DNA of 64,000 nt. Origin: Idiomarina zobellii (GTDB lineage: Bacteria; Pseudomonadota; Gammaproteobacteria; Enterobacterales; Alteromonadaceae). The notes under the pieces are model-generated. The model made no database searches and was not told where the DNA came from. It worked only from the letters and a program-made list of their open reading frames with translations. A program made the position numbers and the translations under genes. Of the stretch, positions 1 to 7,866 are shown in pieces (the first letter of the stretch is position 1; the number at the start of each line of letters is the position of its first letter). Location of the stretch: the NCBI RefSeq assembly GCF_900100855.1, contig NZ_FNCB01000004.1, forward strand, positions 111,492-175,491, in the 5' to 3' direction.

Positions 1-81
1 AAGCAAGTTGCGAGGCTAATGAAAACCACTGAATATTCGCTCCCGAATTCGGGCAGAGGGGTACGAGTTCATCAACTTTAA
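1..81 (+). other. Possible 3' end of an upstream gene
   Basis: Frame 1 is open from the window edge to a TAA at 79-81 (26 codons). This could be the tail of a gene that starts outside the window, but such a short open frame can arise by chance and I do not recognise the peptide. The other two forward frames stop within 30 bases. Confidence 0.15.
42..53. repeat. Perfect 12-bp palindrome upstream of uvrY
   Basis: CCCGAATTCGGG is a perfect 12-bp palindrome, about 70 bases before the uvrY start. It may be an operator or part of a terminator stem for an upstream gene; no T-run follows it. Role unknown. Confidence 0.3.
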
Positions 82-121
82 GGACAATAATATAACCAAT
101 ACGCAATAAGGAACATGGCTA

Positions 122-772
122 ATGAACCGTATTATTTTAGCGATACCTAACCCTATCACCAGCGCAGGGATGGCGGCTGTGATACAACAGCATTTTCATA
201 CGCAAATTGAAGTGGTTAATTCAATGAATGCGCTGAGACAAGCGTGTTACAAACACGATGATGCACTCGTTATTTTGAGCAGTCAACTCTCTGGAGTAGC
301 AACCGTCGAGCACTGGCGACGCATTAAAAGGCGACATGTCGACTTACAGTTAATTGTCTGGGGCCGAAACCAGCAAGATATTCTTAACTTTCAGTGCGGT
401 ATTAGTCAGGTCGATGGCTATTTACTGGAATCCTCTAATAGTGACGAGCTTGTACAAGCGCTAAAGACCCTCAAAACAGGAAGCATTTATGTTGCCGCTC
501 CGGTTGCTGAATACTTAGCGCGGAACCCGCGCAGTCGCAAGCAGCAGGGAATGGTCGATGCTCTCTCAGATAGAGAGTTGCAGGTGGCACAAATGCTAAG
601 CCGCGGCATTCGGGTTAGAGAAATTGCAAAACATTTGTGCATCAGTAGTAAAACAATAAATACCTTCCGCTACCGCATTTTCTCTAAACTTGGCATTGAT
701 GGTGATGTACAATTGTCACATATGGCAATTCAATCGGGTCTGGTTGACCTAATTCAGTTTGAAGGTAGATGA
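122..772 (+). CDS. uvrY: UvrY/GacA-type LuxR-family regulator with degenerate receiver
   Basis: This is a 216-aa protein with the size and layout of UvrY/GacA/SirA, the response regulator that in relatives drives csrB/csrC small RNA transcription after phosphorylation by BarA. The C-terminal LuxR-type helix-turn-helix (about residues 145-208, with SDRELQV and SSKTINTFRYRIFSKL) is well conserved. The receiver half (1-125) keeps the length but has lost the chemistry. The acidic pair at 8-9 is Ile-Pro, the phospho-acceptor position 54 is Ser, the switch Thr position is Gly, and the conserved Lys near 103 is Glu. It overlaps uvrC by 4 bases (ATGA), as uvrY sits next to uvrC in E. coli. A ribosome site (AAGGA) precedes ATG 122. 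DNA binding is likely; classical phosphorelay control is not. Confidence 0.85.
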   Translation: MNRIILAIPNPITSAGMAAVIQQHFHTQIEVVNSMNALRQACYKHDDALVILSSQLSGVATVEHWRRIKRRHVDLQLIVWGRNQQDILNFQCGISQVDGYLLESSNSDELVQALKTLKTGSIYVAAPVAEYLARNPRSRKQQGMVDALSDRELQVAQMLSRGIRVREIAKHLCISSKTINTFRYRIFSKLGIDGDVQLSHMAIQSGLVDLIQFEGR

Positions 773-2604
773 CAAATAGCAATTCAGTAACCTTTAATTA
801 CAAAGACTTTCTTCGGAACCTGACTCATCAACCCGGTGTATACCGTATGTATGATGAGTCGGGCGACGTTATTTATGTTGGAAAGGCGAAAGATCTCAAA
901 AAGCGAGTTTCCAGCTACTTTCGAGAAAAAGTTGACGCCGTCAAAACTCAAGTTTTGGTTAAGCAAATAGCGTCAATGGATGTCACTGTGACCGACACGG
1001 AAGCAGACGCGCTGATTCTCGAAAACAGCTTTATTAAAAAATACCGACCGCGCTACAACGTTTTACTACGCGACGATAAATCTTATCCTTATATTATTTT
1101 AACCTCTCACGAACACCCCCGACTGGGTTTTCACCGAGGTGCGCGCCGAGAGAAAGGTGACTACTTTGGGCCCTTCCCAAACGGTAGTGCGGTGCGCGAG
1201 AGCCTTAATTTAATGCAGAAGCTGTTTCCAATCCGTCAGTGCCAGGACTCCTATTACCGAGCTCGTACCAGACCTTGTTTGCAGTATCAGCTCAAACGCT
1301 GTCTGGCGCCTTGCGTTAGTAAATGCACCGATGACGAATACAACGAACAAGTTCAGTTGGCGAAACATTTTCTCAATGGAAAAAATCAGCAAGTTATTGA
1401 TGAGCTGGTGACAAAAATGGAGCAAGCCAGTGAGGCTCTGGAATTTGAAAAAGCGGCACGGTTTCGCGACCAAATAGCGTCTTTGCGTAAGACTCAGGAG
1501 CGCAACTCGGTTACCGGTGCGCAGCAGGAGCTTGATGTTATTGGCATGGCTCGTGGTAATGGCATGACTACCATTCAAATGATGTTTATACGGGATAACC
1601 ACTTACAGGGCAGCCGCAGCTATTTCCCGAAAGTACCGGCGGACACCAGTGACGAGGAAGTTTTGCGTGCCTTCTTGCTGCAGTTTTATTTATCAGATAA
1701 TGCGGGCCGAAAAACGCCCCGCGAAATTATACTGCCGGACACAGTAGAGCCCGATGAAGTGCTGGCACAAGTCATGGGGCAGGCGCTCAATCGTTCGGTG
1801 AAAATGCAAAACAATGTTCGCGGTGAACGGAAACAGTATCAGCAATTAGCGGCAAAAAACGCAGTGAATGCGCTGGAGAGCCGTCTGAACCAACAAAGCA
1901 CCATGAACCGTCGTACGTCGGCGTTACAGCAGGTGCTGGATTTTGGTGTACCCATTCAACGTATGGAATGCTTTGACATTAGCCATACCATGGGGCAGCA
2001 GACCGTAGCTTCCTGCGTGGTGTTTGATCAAAACGGACCGAAAAAGTCCGATTACCGACGCTATAATATTACCGGAATTACTCCGGGGGATGACTACGCC
2101 GCTATGTCTAAAGCATTGGCAAAGCGCTATGATAAGGCTAGAGAGCAGGGCAATATACCCGACATTCTCTTTATTGACGGTGGTAAAGGGCAGCTGTCAC
2201 AAGCTGAGAAGTATTTCGAGGACTGGGGCAGTGATGCCCCGATGCTTATTGGTGTAGCAAAAGGTGAGTCCCGTAAACCGGGGCTTGAAACGCTGATTAT
2301 GGCGGGCAGTCATGAGACTATTCCGTTAAGTAAAGACGCCAGTGCGCTGCATTTAATTCAGCATATTCGTGACGAGTCACACCGTTTTGCAATAACCGGA
2401 CACCGTCAGAAACGCGCGAAAGTGCAGAAAACATCGACTTTAGAGCAAATAGAAGGCATTGGTGCTAAACGTCGACAAACGCTTTTGAAAAATCTGGGTG
2501 GATTACAAGAGGTAAAAAACGCTAGTATTAGTAAACTTTCTAGCGTACCTGGTATTAGCCAGGCCATGGCGGAAAAAATTTATTACTCGTTTCGGGATGA
2601 GTAA
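769..2604 (+). CDS. uvrC: UvrC, excinuclease ABC subunit C
   Basis: UvrC makes both incisions around a DNA lesion in the UvrABC nucleotide excision repair complex. The 611-aa protein has the full domain order: GIY-YIG nuclease (about 18-95, with GVYRMY and YVGKAK), UVR motif for UvrB contact (about 205-240), RNase H-like second nuclease (about 255-490, with CFDISHTMG and FIDGGKGQL), and a tandem helix-hairpin-helix (about 545-610, with IEGIGAKRRQ and VPGISQAMA). The length is normal for the family. The start ATG overlaps the uvrY stop, so the two are probably translationally coupled. pgsA follows 24 bases later. Confidence 0.97.
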   Translation: MTNSNSVTFNYKDFLRNLTHQPGVYRMYDESGDVIYVGKAKDLKKRVSSYFREKVDAVKTQVLVKQIASMDVTVTDTEADALILENSFIKKYRPRYNVLLRDDKSYPYIILTSHEHPRLGFHRGARREKGDYFGPFPNGSAVRESLNLMQKLFPIRQCQDSYYRARTRPCLQYQLKRCLAPCVSKCTDDEYNEQVQLAKHFLNGKNQQVIDELVTKMEQASEALEFEKAARFRDQIASLRKTQERNSVTGAQQELDVIGMARGNGMTTIQMMFIRDNHLQGSRSYFPKVPADTSDEEVLRAFLLQFYLSDNAGRKTPREIILPDTVEPDEVLAQVMGQALNRSVKMQNNVRGERKQYQQLAAKNAVNALESRLNQQSTMNRRTSALQQVLDFGVPIQRMECFDISHTMGQQTVASCVVFDQNGPKKSDYRRYNITGITPGDDYAAMSKALAKRYDKAREQGNIPDILFIDGGKGQLSQAEKYFEDWGSDAPMLIGVAKGESRKPGLETLIMAGSHETIPLSKDASALHLIQHIRDESHRFAITGHRQKRAKVQKTSTLEQIEGIGAKRRQTLLKNLGGLQEVKNASISKLSSVPGISQAMAEKIYYSFRDE

Positions 2605-2628
2605 AACCAAATAAGGAAACAGCGGATA

Positions 2629-3177
2629 ATGAAGTGGAATATCCCTAATATTTTGACCAGCTTTCGGATTTTTCTGATTCCGGTGTTTCTGGTGGTGTTT
2701 TACTTGCCCTTTGAAGACGCTCGTTTTTGGGCGGCCTTTATTTTTTGGCTTGCCGCTATTACCGATGCCTTAGATGGCTTTGTTGCACGTCGTTTTAATC
2801 AATTCACTAAATTTGGTGAGTTTTTAGACCCGGTGGCGGACAAAGCCATGGTTGTGGCGGCGTTAGTGGTGATAGTTGAGGACTTTAATGCTGCGTACAT
2901 TACTATACCGGCATTAACCATGATTTGCCGGGAGCTTATTGTTAGCGCCTTGCGTGAGTGGATGGCGCAAAGTGGCAACCGCGGTAAAGTTGCGGTATCA
3001 AATTTGGGTAAACTGAAAACTATTGCGCAAATGGTCGCGCTTATAGGTTTAATTTGGAACGCGAATATCTATATTTTCTGGATTTCTATTGTTTTATTCT
3101 ACGGTGCTTTCGTTTTGACCGTGTGGTCAATGTGGGAATATTTGCGCGGCGCCAGCAAGGAATTGACTAGAAATTAG
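2629..3177 (+). CDS. pgsA: PgsA, phosphatidylglycerophosphate synthase
   Basis: This inner-membrane enzyme joins CDP-diacylglycerol and glycerol-3-phosphate to make phosphatidylglycerophosphate, the first committed step to phosphatidylglycerol and cardiolipin. The 182-aa protein carries the complete CDP-alcohol phosphotransferase motif DG(x)2AR(x)8G(x)3D(x)3D, with D49, G50, A53, R54, G63, D67 and D71. Several hydrophobic membrane segments follow. A ribosome site (AAGGA) lies upstream of ATG 2629. Placement after uvrC and before the Gly-Cys-Leu tRNA genes matches the E. coli order. Confidence 0.96.
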   Translation: MKWNIPNILTSFRIFLIPVFLVVFYLPFEDARFWAAFIFWLAAITDALDGFVARRFNQFTKFGEFLDPVADKAMVVAALVVIVEDFNAAYITIPALTMICRELIVSALREWMAQSGNRGKVAVSNLGKLKTIAQMVALIGLIWNANIYIFWISIVLFYGAFVLTVWSMWEYLRGASKELTRN

Positions 3178-3227
3178 CAGCTTTGCCGTAAATTTGCGCA
3201 AACAGTCATAAATTTGATAAAAAGTCA

Positions 3228-3255
3228 TTGACTGAAAAAGATTAAACAGTAGAAT
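3228..3255 (+). promoter_or_regulatory. Sigma-70 promoter of the tRNA operon
   Basis: A -35 element TTGACT (3228-3233) and a -10 element TAGAAT (3250-3255) are separated by 16 bases, about 18 bases before tRNA-Gly. A GC-rich stretch (GCCTCGGC) follows the -10. Such discriminators are typical of stable RNA promoters under stringent control; that control is inferred. Confidence 0.75.
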
Positions 3256-3273
3256 GCCTCGGCAGATGACGGT

Positions 3274-3349
3274 GCGGGAATAGCTCAGCTGGTAGAGCAC
3301 AACCTTGCCAAGGTTGGGGTCGCGAGTTCGAATCTCGTTTCCCGCTCCA
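3274..3349 (+). tRNA. tRNA-Gly (GCC)
   Basis: A 76-nt cloverleaf: acceptor GCGGGAA pairs with TTCCCGC, the anticodon loop is TTGCCAA with anticodon GCC, and the T-arm contains GTTCGAATC. The 3' CCA is encoded. It is the first tRNA of a Gly-Cys-Leu operon. Confidence 0.97.
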
Positions 3350-3355
3350 AATTCT

Positions 3356-3429
3356 GGCGGGTTGGCAGAATGGCTATGCAGCGGATTGCAAATCCGTGGA
3401 TCTCGGTTCGACTCCGGGACCCGCCTCCA
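3356..3429 (+). tRNA. tRNA-Cys (GCA)
   Basis: A 74-nt cloverleaf: acceptor GGCGGGT pairs with ACCCGCC, and the anticodon stem GGATT/AATCC flanks anticodon GCA. The T-arm contains GGTTCGACTCC. CCA is encoded. Only six bases separate it from tRNA-Gly. Confidence 0.97.
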
Positions 3430-3453
3430 TTATTCGAGAACACTTCTTGTAGT

Positions 3454-3540
3454 GCCCGGGTGGTGGAATTGGTAGACACAAGGGATTTAAAATCCCTCGC
3501 TGGTAACAGCGTGCCGGTTCAAGTCCGGCCCCGGGCACCA
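3454..3540 (+). tRNA. tRNA-Leu (TAA)
   Basis: An 87-nt class II tRNA with a long variable arm. Acceptor GCCCGGG pairs with CCCGGGC; the anticodon loop TTTAAAA gives anticodon TAA. CCA is encoded. A toxin-antitoxin pair begins about 70 bases after its 3' end. Confidence 0.97.
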
Positions 3541-3562
3541 ATTCCGTATAAAATAAATAAAT

Positions 3563-3591
3563 TTGATGCTAAACTCTTTTGTATCTAATTG
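3563..3591 (+). promoter_or_regulatory. Possible promoter of the toxin-antitoxin pair
   Basis: TTGATG (3563-3568) and TAATTG (3586-3591) with a 17-base spacer lie just upstream of the antitoxin start. The match is modest. Read-through from the tRNA operon is the alternative. Confidence 0.35.
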
Positions 3592-3608
3592 GTACAAGGC
3601 GTTTCATT

Positions 3609-3827
3609 ATGGACATCAAAGACATCCTTGAAAGCATTAAGCATTTGTCCGGCAACGACAAAGCTAAGCTTGCTCATTGTTTGATCTCTTCTTTAGATAC
3701 AGCTCAAGATGATAATGTCGATGGCGCTTGGGCAGAACTGGCCGAAGAGCGACTGTCTCAACTTAATAGCGGGGCAGTAAAAGGCGTTTCATGGTCCGAA
3801 ATTAAAGAGCAAGTAAAAGGCAAGTAA
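3609..3827 (+). CDS. Antitoxin, addiction module component family
   Basis: A 72-aa acidic protein (starts MDIKDILESIKHL) resembling the small antitoxins of the addiction-module component family (Unstab_antitox type). These bind and neutralise a ParE/RelE-fold toxin and usually repress their own promoter. The C-terminal part contains a typical segment ending GVSWSEIKEQV. I chose ATG 3609 over a longer frame beginning at 3579, because family members begin at this point. Its stop codon is immediately followed by the toxin start. It sits directly behind tRNA-Leu, a common landing place for mobile modules. Confidence 0.75.
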   Translation: MDIKDILESIKHLSGNDKAKLAHCLISSLDTAQDDNVDGAWAELAEERLSQLNSGAVKGVSWSEIKEQVKGK

Positions 3828-4124
3828 TTGAAGCCTCTTACCTTTCACCCTAATGTAGCTCACGAAGTTGGTGCCGCGTATCATTGGTATGAAAGCCATG
3901 CAAAAGGGCTAGGGGATGACTTTTTCTCAGAGTTGGAAGCCTCCTATAAAGTCATATCTGAATACCCAGAAGCTTGGCCTACTTTTTACTCTCGTTTTAA
4001 GCGCTATGTACTCAACAGGTTCCCATTTTCCATCATCTTTAGTGTAAAAGGTGACTCCATCTTTGTTATAGCGGTTATGAATAACAGGCGGAAGCCGGGG
4101 TATTGGCATAGTAGGGCTCAATAG
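3828..4124 (+). CDS. ParE/RelE-superfamily toxin
   Basis: A 98-aa protein of the plasmid-stabilisation ParE/RelE fold (starts MKPLTFHPNVAHEV, with a central Y..RFKRYVLNRFPFSIIF segment typical of ParE-like members). Relatives poison DNA gyrase or cleave mRNA; which applies here cannot be told from sequence. The start is a TTG that directly abuts the antitoxin TAA, so translation is coupled and weaker than for the antitoxin, as expected for such pairs. A hairpin lies just downstream. Confidence 0.75.
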   Translation: MKPLTFHPNVAHEVGAAYHWYESHAKGLGDDFFSELEASYKVISEYPEAWPTFYSRFKRYVLNRFPFSIIFSVKGDSIFVIAVMNNRRKPGYWHSRAQ

Positions 4125-4125
4125 G

Positions 4126-4152
4126 TAAAAAGCGAGGAAAAAATTCCTCGCC
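4126..4152 (-). terminator. Terminator of the ydbH-ynbE-ydbL run
   Basis: GCGAGGAA (4132-4139) pairs with TTCCTCGC (4144-4151). On the minus strand the hairpin is followed by a T-run (complement of 4127-4131), so it ends the leftward operon. On the plus strand it could also weakly terminate the toxin mRNA. Confidence 0.7.
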
Positions 4153-4192
4153 TCTTCAACGCACTCCTTATACTTTATAGGTTCTACCGTTG

Positions 4193-4558
4193 TTAAGGCT
4201 TCTTCTTCCACTGACCATCAACCTTCACAAAATGCCCTGGCTGTGTGCGTTCAATGGCGCGTTTGCCGGCCAGTAGCTCAACATCAGCAACGGCAATGTC
4301 GTTTTCTTCTGCTATGCGGGCATATTCCTGACGTCTGGCTTCATTTATTTGTTCTGCTATTTGCTTTGCTTGCGCAGAGGACTTAACAACGCCTAAATAA
4401 CCATTAGGTTGCTCGCCAACCCAGCCTTTATCTTTGGCTGATGACAGTTCGTCCATGGCTTCTTGTAAGGTTATTTCCTGTGCGTAACTTGCTGTTGGCA
4501 CGCTCATGCCTGAAATAGAGAGTAGGGCGACGAACGCACTAATTGTTAGTTTTTTCAT
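4193..4558 (-). CDS. ydbL: YdbL family periplasmic protein (DUF1318)
   Basis: A 121-aa protein with a Sec signal peptide (about residues 1-26, ending TASYAQ) and the DUF1318/YdbL domain. In E. coli YdbL assists the YdbH-YnbE intermembrane bridge, which moves phospholipids to the outer membrane; transfer of that role to this organism is inference. A ribosome site (AAAGGA) precedes ATG 4558. It is the last gene of the ydbH-ynbE-ydbL group. Confidence 0.85.
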   Translation of the reverse strand: MKKLTISAFVALLSISGMSVPTASYAQEITLQEAMDELSSAKDKGWVGEQPNGYLGVVKSSAQAKQIAEQINEARRQEYARIAEENDIAVADVELLAGKRAIERTQPGHFVKVDGQWKKKP

Positions 4559-4576
4559 GTCACAATCCTTTGAAAG

Positions 4577-4762
4577 TTAAAATAAACCGCTCGACTCTGA
4601 AATAACGTCGTCGAGTGCTTTGTCGACTTTAACGTAAATTTCATGCTCAATTTTTACGTTCAGATTAATGGTTATTGGCTCTTTCGGAGCCGCCACCTGA
4701 ACGGTTGGGGTGCAGGCGGACATGAGCAGCACCGATAGTGTAATGACAAGCAATTGTTTCAT
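4577..4762 (-). CDS. ynbE: YnbE family outer-membrane lipoprotein
   Basis: A 61-aa lipoprotein with signal peptide and lipobox LMSAC (acylated Cys17). The remainder matches YnbE (central INLNVKIEHEIYVKV segment). In E. coli, YnbE multimers stack on the C-terminus of YdbH to complete a bridge to the outer membrane. It lies between ydbH and ydbL with 12- and 18-base gaps. A ribosome site (AGAGGA) is clear. Confidence 0.85.
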   Translation of the reverse strand: MKQLLVITLSVLLMSACTPTVQVAAPKEPITINLNVKIEHEIYVKVDKALDDVISESSGLF

Positions 4763-4774
4763 ATCGTCCTCTGA

Positions 4775-7195
4775 TTAATTGACCCGTTGCTGGATCCGTT
4801 TACGAATAACGTCGCTGACACTGTTGCTGAGCTGTATGCCTTTAATGAGCGCAGGTAGGTCTTCCTCTAAAGTGACGTTTAATTTTACCTTACGACCATT
4901 TTCAACGGCTGGATTATATCCGTTCAGCTGTAACTCTAAGGTTAGCTCACCGTTCTTGTCATAGCCAACGACACTCGACAGCTCTTGGTAATAAAAGTCC
5001 TCCAGTACGCTGGCGAGTGTTTTCAGACTTGGGTTTGAACCAACGGTAGAGCGCAACGCCGAAGAGTCTACCTGCAAATGCCCACCAGGCGCGACAGCAC
5101 TTAAATAGCCTTTTTCGACTGTTAGTTGTTGAGAGTCCCAAACGAGGGGGATGGTTCCCGAAATTTCGCCGTCTATCGCAATTCGGTTACTTGGATACTG
5201 GCGCATGAGTTCACCGAGGTTGATACGCTCGAAGACAATAGGAATACGTATTTCGTTAACAAACTTATAAGTTTGTTCTGGTATTCTAACCGAGCCTCCC
5301 AGAGCTTTAATGCTATGACTGTTGAGCTGCACTGTACTGTTTCGCAGGTTCTTGAAAGGAATGACGCCGGCAAGCTCAGCTTCTACCGGACCAATAGTAA
5401 ACCCTTGCTGAATACTGCCGACGGATAAGCTTGCCTGTTGAAAACTCAAACGCTCTGGAGTCGTATTAAATTGAGTGCTCAAATTAGCGTTGGCCACAGA
5501 CGTTGTGTCATATATGGCATCGATGGACTGTAAGTTTGCGTCTCCTTCATCAATGCTCCATTTTCCTGTTTCTAAATTGCCTGACAGCCTAAAGCCCGCC
5601 GTAGCGGTGCCTTTGTTTAGCGTTAATAATGGGAGAGTGTCTTGTATCAGCGGTGACAATTGTGCCTGTAAGTCTGCTTGCGCTAAGTCATGAATGTTTA
5701 TATCTATATTCGAGGTCAATCTTAAATCTTCTGTCAGTGTGCTGCTATGATTGAATGCCGCGCCCTGAGCTAATTCAATAGTGCCTTCGGCGTCAACACG
5801 GCCGTTTTTGTAATGGATATTATGCGAGAGTTGAGGCTTTAAACTCTGAAAGCCTGCTACTTTTATCGCAACATTATTAACTTCCGTTGTCAGGTTTGCT
5901 GTTGCCGTTTCGGGGGCGGTAAAAGGTATTTCTGCAAAGAACGTTGGAATTAAGAAGTCAGCATTGGCAAATTCTGATTCGGCGAAAAACGAAGAGGGGT
6001 GCTTTGAGCTAATCATCAGCTTATCGCTCTCGAGCGTTATATCAGCGTTGAATGCTAAGTCACTCAACGTATTAAGTTTGAGTGGACTTATGGCGGCAAT
6101 ACTATGTACTACAATTCTGTCGGCACTTAGGTTAGTTTTTGGAAGTTCAAGCCGAACAAACTGAGCGTCGTTTTGAACGAAGTGACCTGCCATAGTTATC
6201 CTAGCGGCAGAGACGCCTTTGCCGTCAACCGTTGCACTCAGCTGAACCGGCCAGGCTGTTTTATTCAGTATTTGTTGATAGCTTAATGGTTCAAGCGCTA
6301 AAGAGTCCTGGCTGGTAAGTTGCCACTTTACCGTGCTTATTTCTAAAGGCAGAGCTGGCCACTGTGTCAGGTTGCCACTGAGACTTAAGTCATAGTTTTC
6401 AATAACGCCGTTTTTAACGTTGAAACGCATATTTCCGTCAGCGACGGATGTAACGCCTGACGCTGCGACATTCACAGGCTGCTGTAATTTTAAGGTGAAT
6501 TTGCCGGAAGTTGCGTTAATGAGACCCTCTGCACCTATTAATTTAGTTTCTGGTGAGAGTGAACCTTGGGCATTAAGCAATAGAGCAATGCGTTCGTTTT
6601 TTACAAACTCAGATGCTTGAGCAAGTTGCTCGGTTGGAACCTTTGCTGAACCTTCAATGTTCCATTCACCGCTAATAAGCTCGTAATTGGCGTTGAAATG
6701 GCCAAGGTTATGCTCTATATCGACCGATAAAATTGAGTCGTCGCGAGAGAGATGAATAGCGAGTGCTTCAGGATTAGAAAGGTTTAAACTGAGGTTAGGG
6801 CGCTTTGTGTTTAATGTTACTTCTCCCTTAAGCGGGGAGTACTGCTTGAAAAGCTCGCCTTTCAGTGTGACCTTGTTAAGAATAACCCTTTCAGGAAGCC
6901 AGCTTGGTACAGGCGTGTTTAGTAGCTTTTTAATGGTAAGCGGTGAGGCAGCTGAGTTCGACGTGGAGGATGACGGTAACTCGTTCATTGTCACACTTAA
7001 CTGCTCAATGACCACTCGCTCTTTGGACAGCGAACCGATGCTTATCGACCAGTCCTCGATACCAACCTTTGCCAGTTCACGGTTAGCTATCGACAGGCCG
7101 ATTAATAGCCCAATGCCAATAAACAGGACAAGAGTCAGTAAGACACTGCCGGTAAAGGCTAATAGACGCCAAAGCATGGGCTTAATGTCAGGCAT
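4775..7195 (-). CDS. ydbH: YdbH, AsmA-like intermembrane phospholipid transport protein
   Basis: An 806-aa protein with one N-terminal membrane anchor (about residues 9-35) followed by a long periplasmic region of repeated beta-strands, as in AsmA/TamB/YhdP-type bridge proteins. The C-terminal part (about 640-800) carries the most recognisable YdbH segment. In E. coli YdbH is redundant with TamB and YhdP for anterograde phospholipid transport. It is slightly shorter than the E. coli protein. It starts 10 bases after the alkB stop, so it probably shares the alkB transcript, and runs into ynbE and ydbL. Sequence in the middle is poorly conserved, so the call rests on architecture and neighbours. 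Confidence 0.82.
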   Translation of the reverse strand: MPDIKPMLWRLLAFTGSVLLTLVLFIGIGLLIGLSIANRELAKVGIEDWSISIGSLSKERVVIEQLSVTMNELPSSSTSNSAASPLTIKKLLNTPVPSWLPERVILNKVTLKGELFKQYSPLKGEVTLNTKRPNLSLNLSNPEALAIHLSRDDSILSVDIEHNLGHFNANYELISGEWNIEGSAKVPTEQLAQASEFVKNERIALLLNAQGSLSPETKLIGAEGLINATSGKFTLKLQQPVNVAASGVTSVADGNMRFNVKNGVIENYDLSLSGNLTQWPALPLEISTVKWQLTSQDSLALEPLSYQQILNKTAWPVQLSATVDGKGVSAARITMAGHFVQNDAQFVRLELPKTNLSADRIVVHSIAAISPLKLNTLSDLAFNADITLESDKLMISSKHPSSFFAESEFANADFLIPTFFAEIPFTAPETATANLTTEVNNVAIKVAGFQSLKPQLSHNIHYKNGRVDAEGTIELAQGAAFNHSSTLTEDLRLTSNIDINIHDLAQADLQAQLSPLIQDTLPLLTLNKGTATAGFRLSGNLETGKWSIDEGDANLQSIDAIYDTTSVANANLSTQFNTTPERLSFQQASLSVGSIQQGFTIGPVEAELAGVIPFKNLRNSTVQLNSHSIKALGGSVRIPEQTYKFVNEIRIPIVFERINLGELMRQYPSNRIAIDGEISGTIPLVWDSQQLTVEKGYLSAVAPGGHLQVDSSALRSTVGSNPSLKTLASVLEDFYYQELSSVVGYDKNGELTLELQLNGYNPAVENGRKVKLNVTLEEDLPALIKGIQLSNSVSDVIRKRIQQRVN

Positions 7196-7205
7196 TTACC
7201 GACCC

Positions 7206-7850
7206 TTACCTTACTCTGAAGGTTAAGTTCACGCGGACATTGCCGGTGAGTGGATGCTGGCCGTTAGCGAGTTTTTTTACGCCGTGGTACCGAAGGCGAT
7301 CGGGGCCGCCCCAGACAAGTACGTCACCATGTTGCAGCGTCACTTTTTGTGGACTGCCGCCACGTTTGAGTCCTCCCCAGAGAAAAGTAACGGGTAAGCC
7401 AAACGAGAAAGATACAATAGGCTGTGAAAAGTCGGACTCGTCTTTGTCCTGATGAAGCCCCATAGCAGCGCCGGGGTGGTAAACGTTAATTAAGCAGGCA
7501 TTGGGAGAAAACGATTCAAATCCACACTTTGCAGCCGCCTGTTCAGCAAGTGTTTTTAGCGTTTCAGGCATAGGCGGCCAGGGCTTTTTAGTTATCGGGT
7601 CTGTGTCTGTGTAGCGATAGCCCTTTTTGTCGGTTATCCAGCCAAAGTCGCCGCAGCTGCTGGTGCGTACTGACATTTTACCGCCCCCGGGCGTCACAAA
7701 CTGTCTTAGTGGTGACTGTTTAATAACGTCCCTGAGGTGGCTTAAAATAGTGTCTGCCTGAGATGCGACATGGCCATGGAGTAGGTAGGCTTGCTCACTA
7801 AACTGCGTAACCTCATGGTTCTCGCCAGCAAATAAGTCGAGTGATGCCAT
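7206..7850 (-). CDS. alkB: AlkB, 2-oxoglutarate/Fe(II)-dependent DNA repair dioxygenase
   Basis: AlkB removes methyl groups from N1-methyladenine and N3-methylcytosine by oxidation. The 214-aa protein has the iron ligands H133, D135 (LHQDKDE) and H189 (RYHGV) and the 2-oxoglutarate Arg residues R206 and R212 (RVNLTFR). All are at constant offset from the E. coli enzyme. It lies 16 bases after a GNAT gene and 10 bases before ydbH, not next to ada as in E. coli. Confidence 0.95.
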   Translation of the reverse strand: MASLDLFAGENHEVTQFSEQAYLLHGHVASQADTILSHLRDVIKQSPLRQFVTPGGGKMSVRTSSCGDFGWITDKKGYRYTDTDPITKKPWPPMPETLKTLAEQAAAKCGFESFSPNACLINVYHPGAAMGLHQDKDESDFSQPIVSFSFGLPVTFLWGGLKRGGSPQKVTLQHGDVLVWGGPDRLRYHGVKKLANGQHPLTGNVRVNLTFRVR

Positions 7851-7866
7851 AGCTCACCAAATCCGG

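Noticed and set aside
3927..4211. 94-aa open frame on the minus strand
   Set aside because: It lies antisense to the toxin gene across the terminator hairpin and has no recognisable features.
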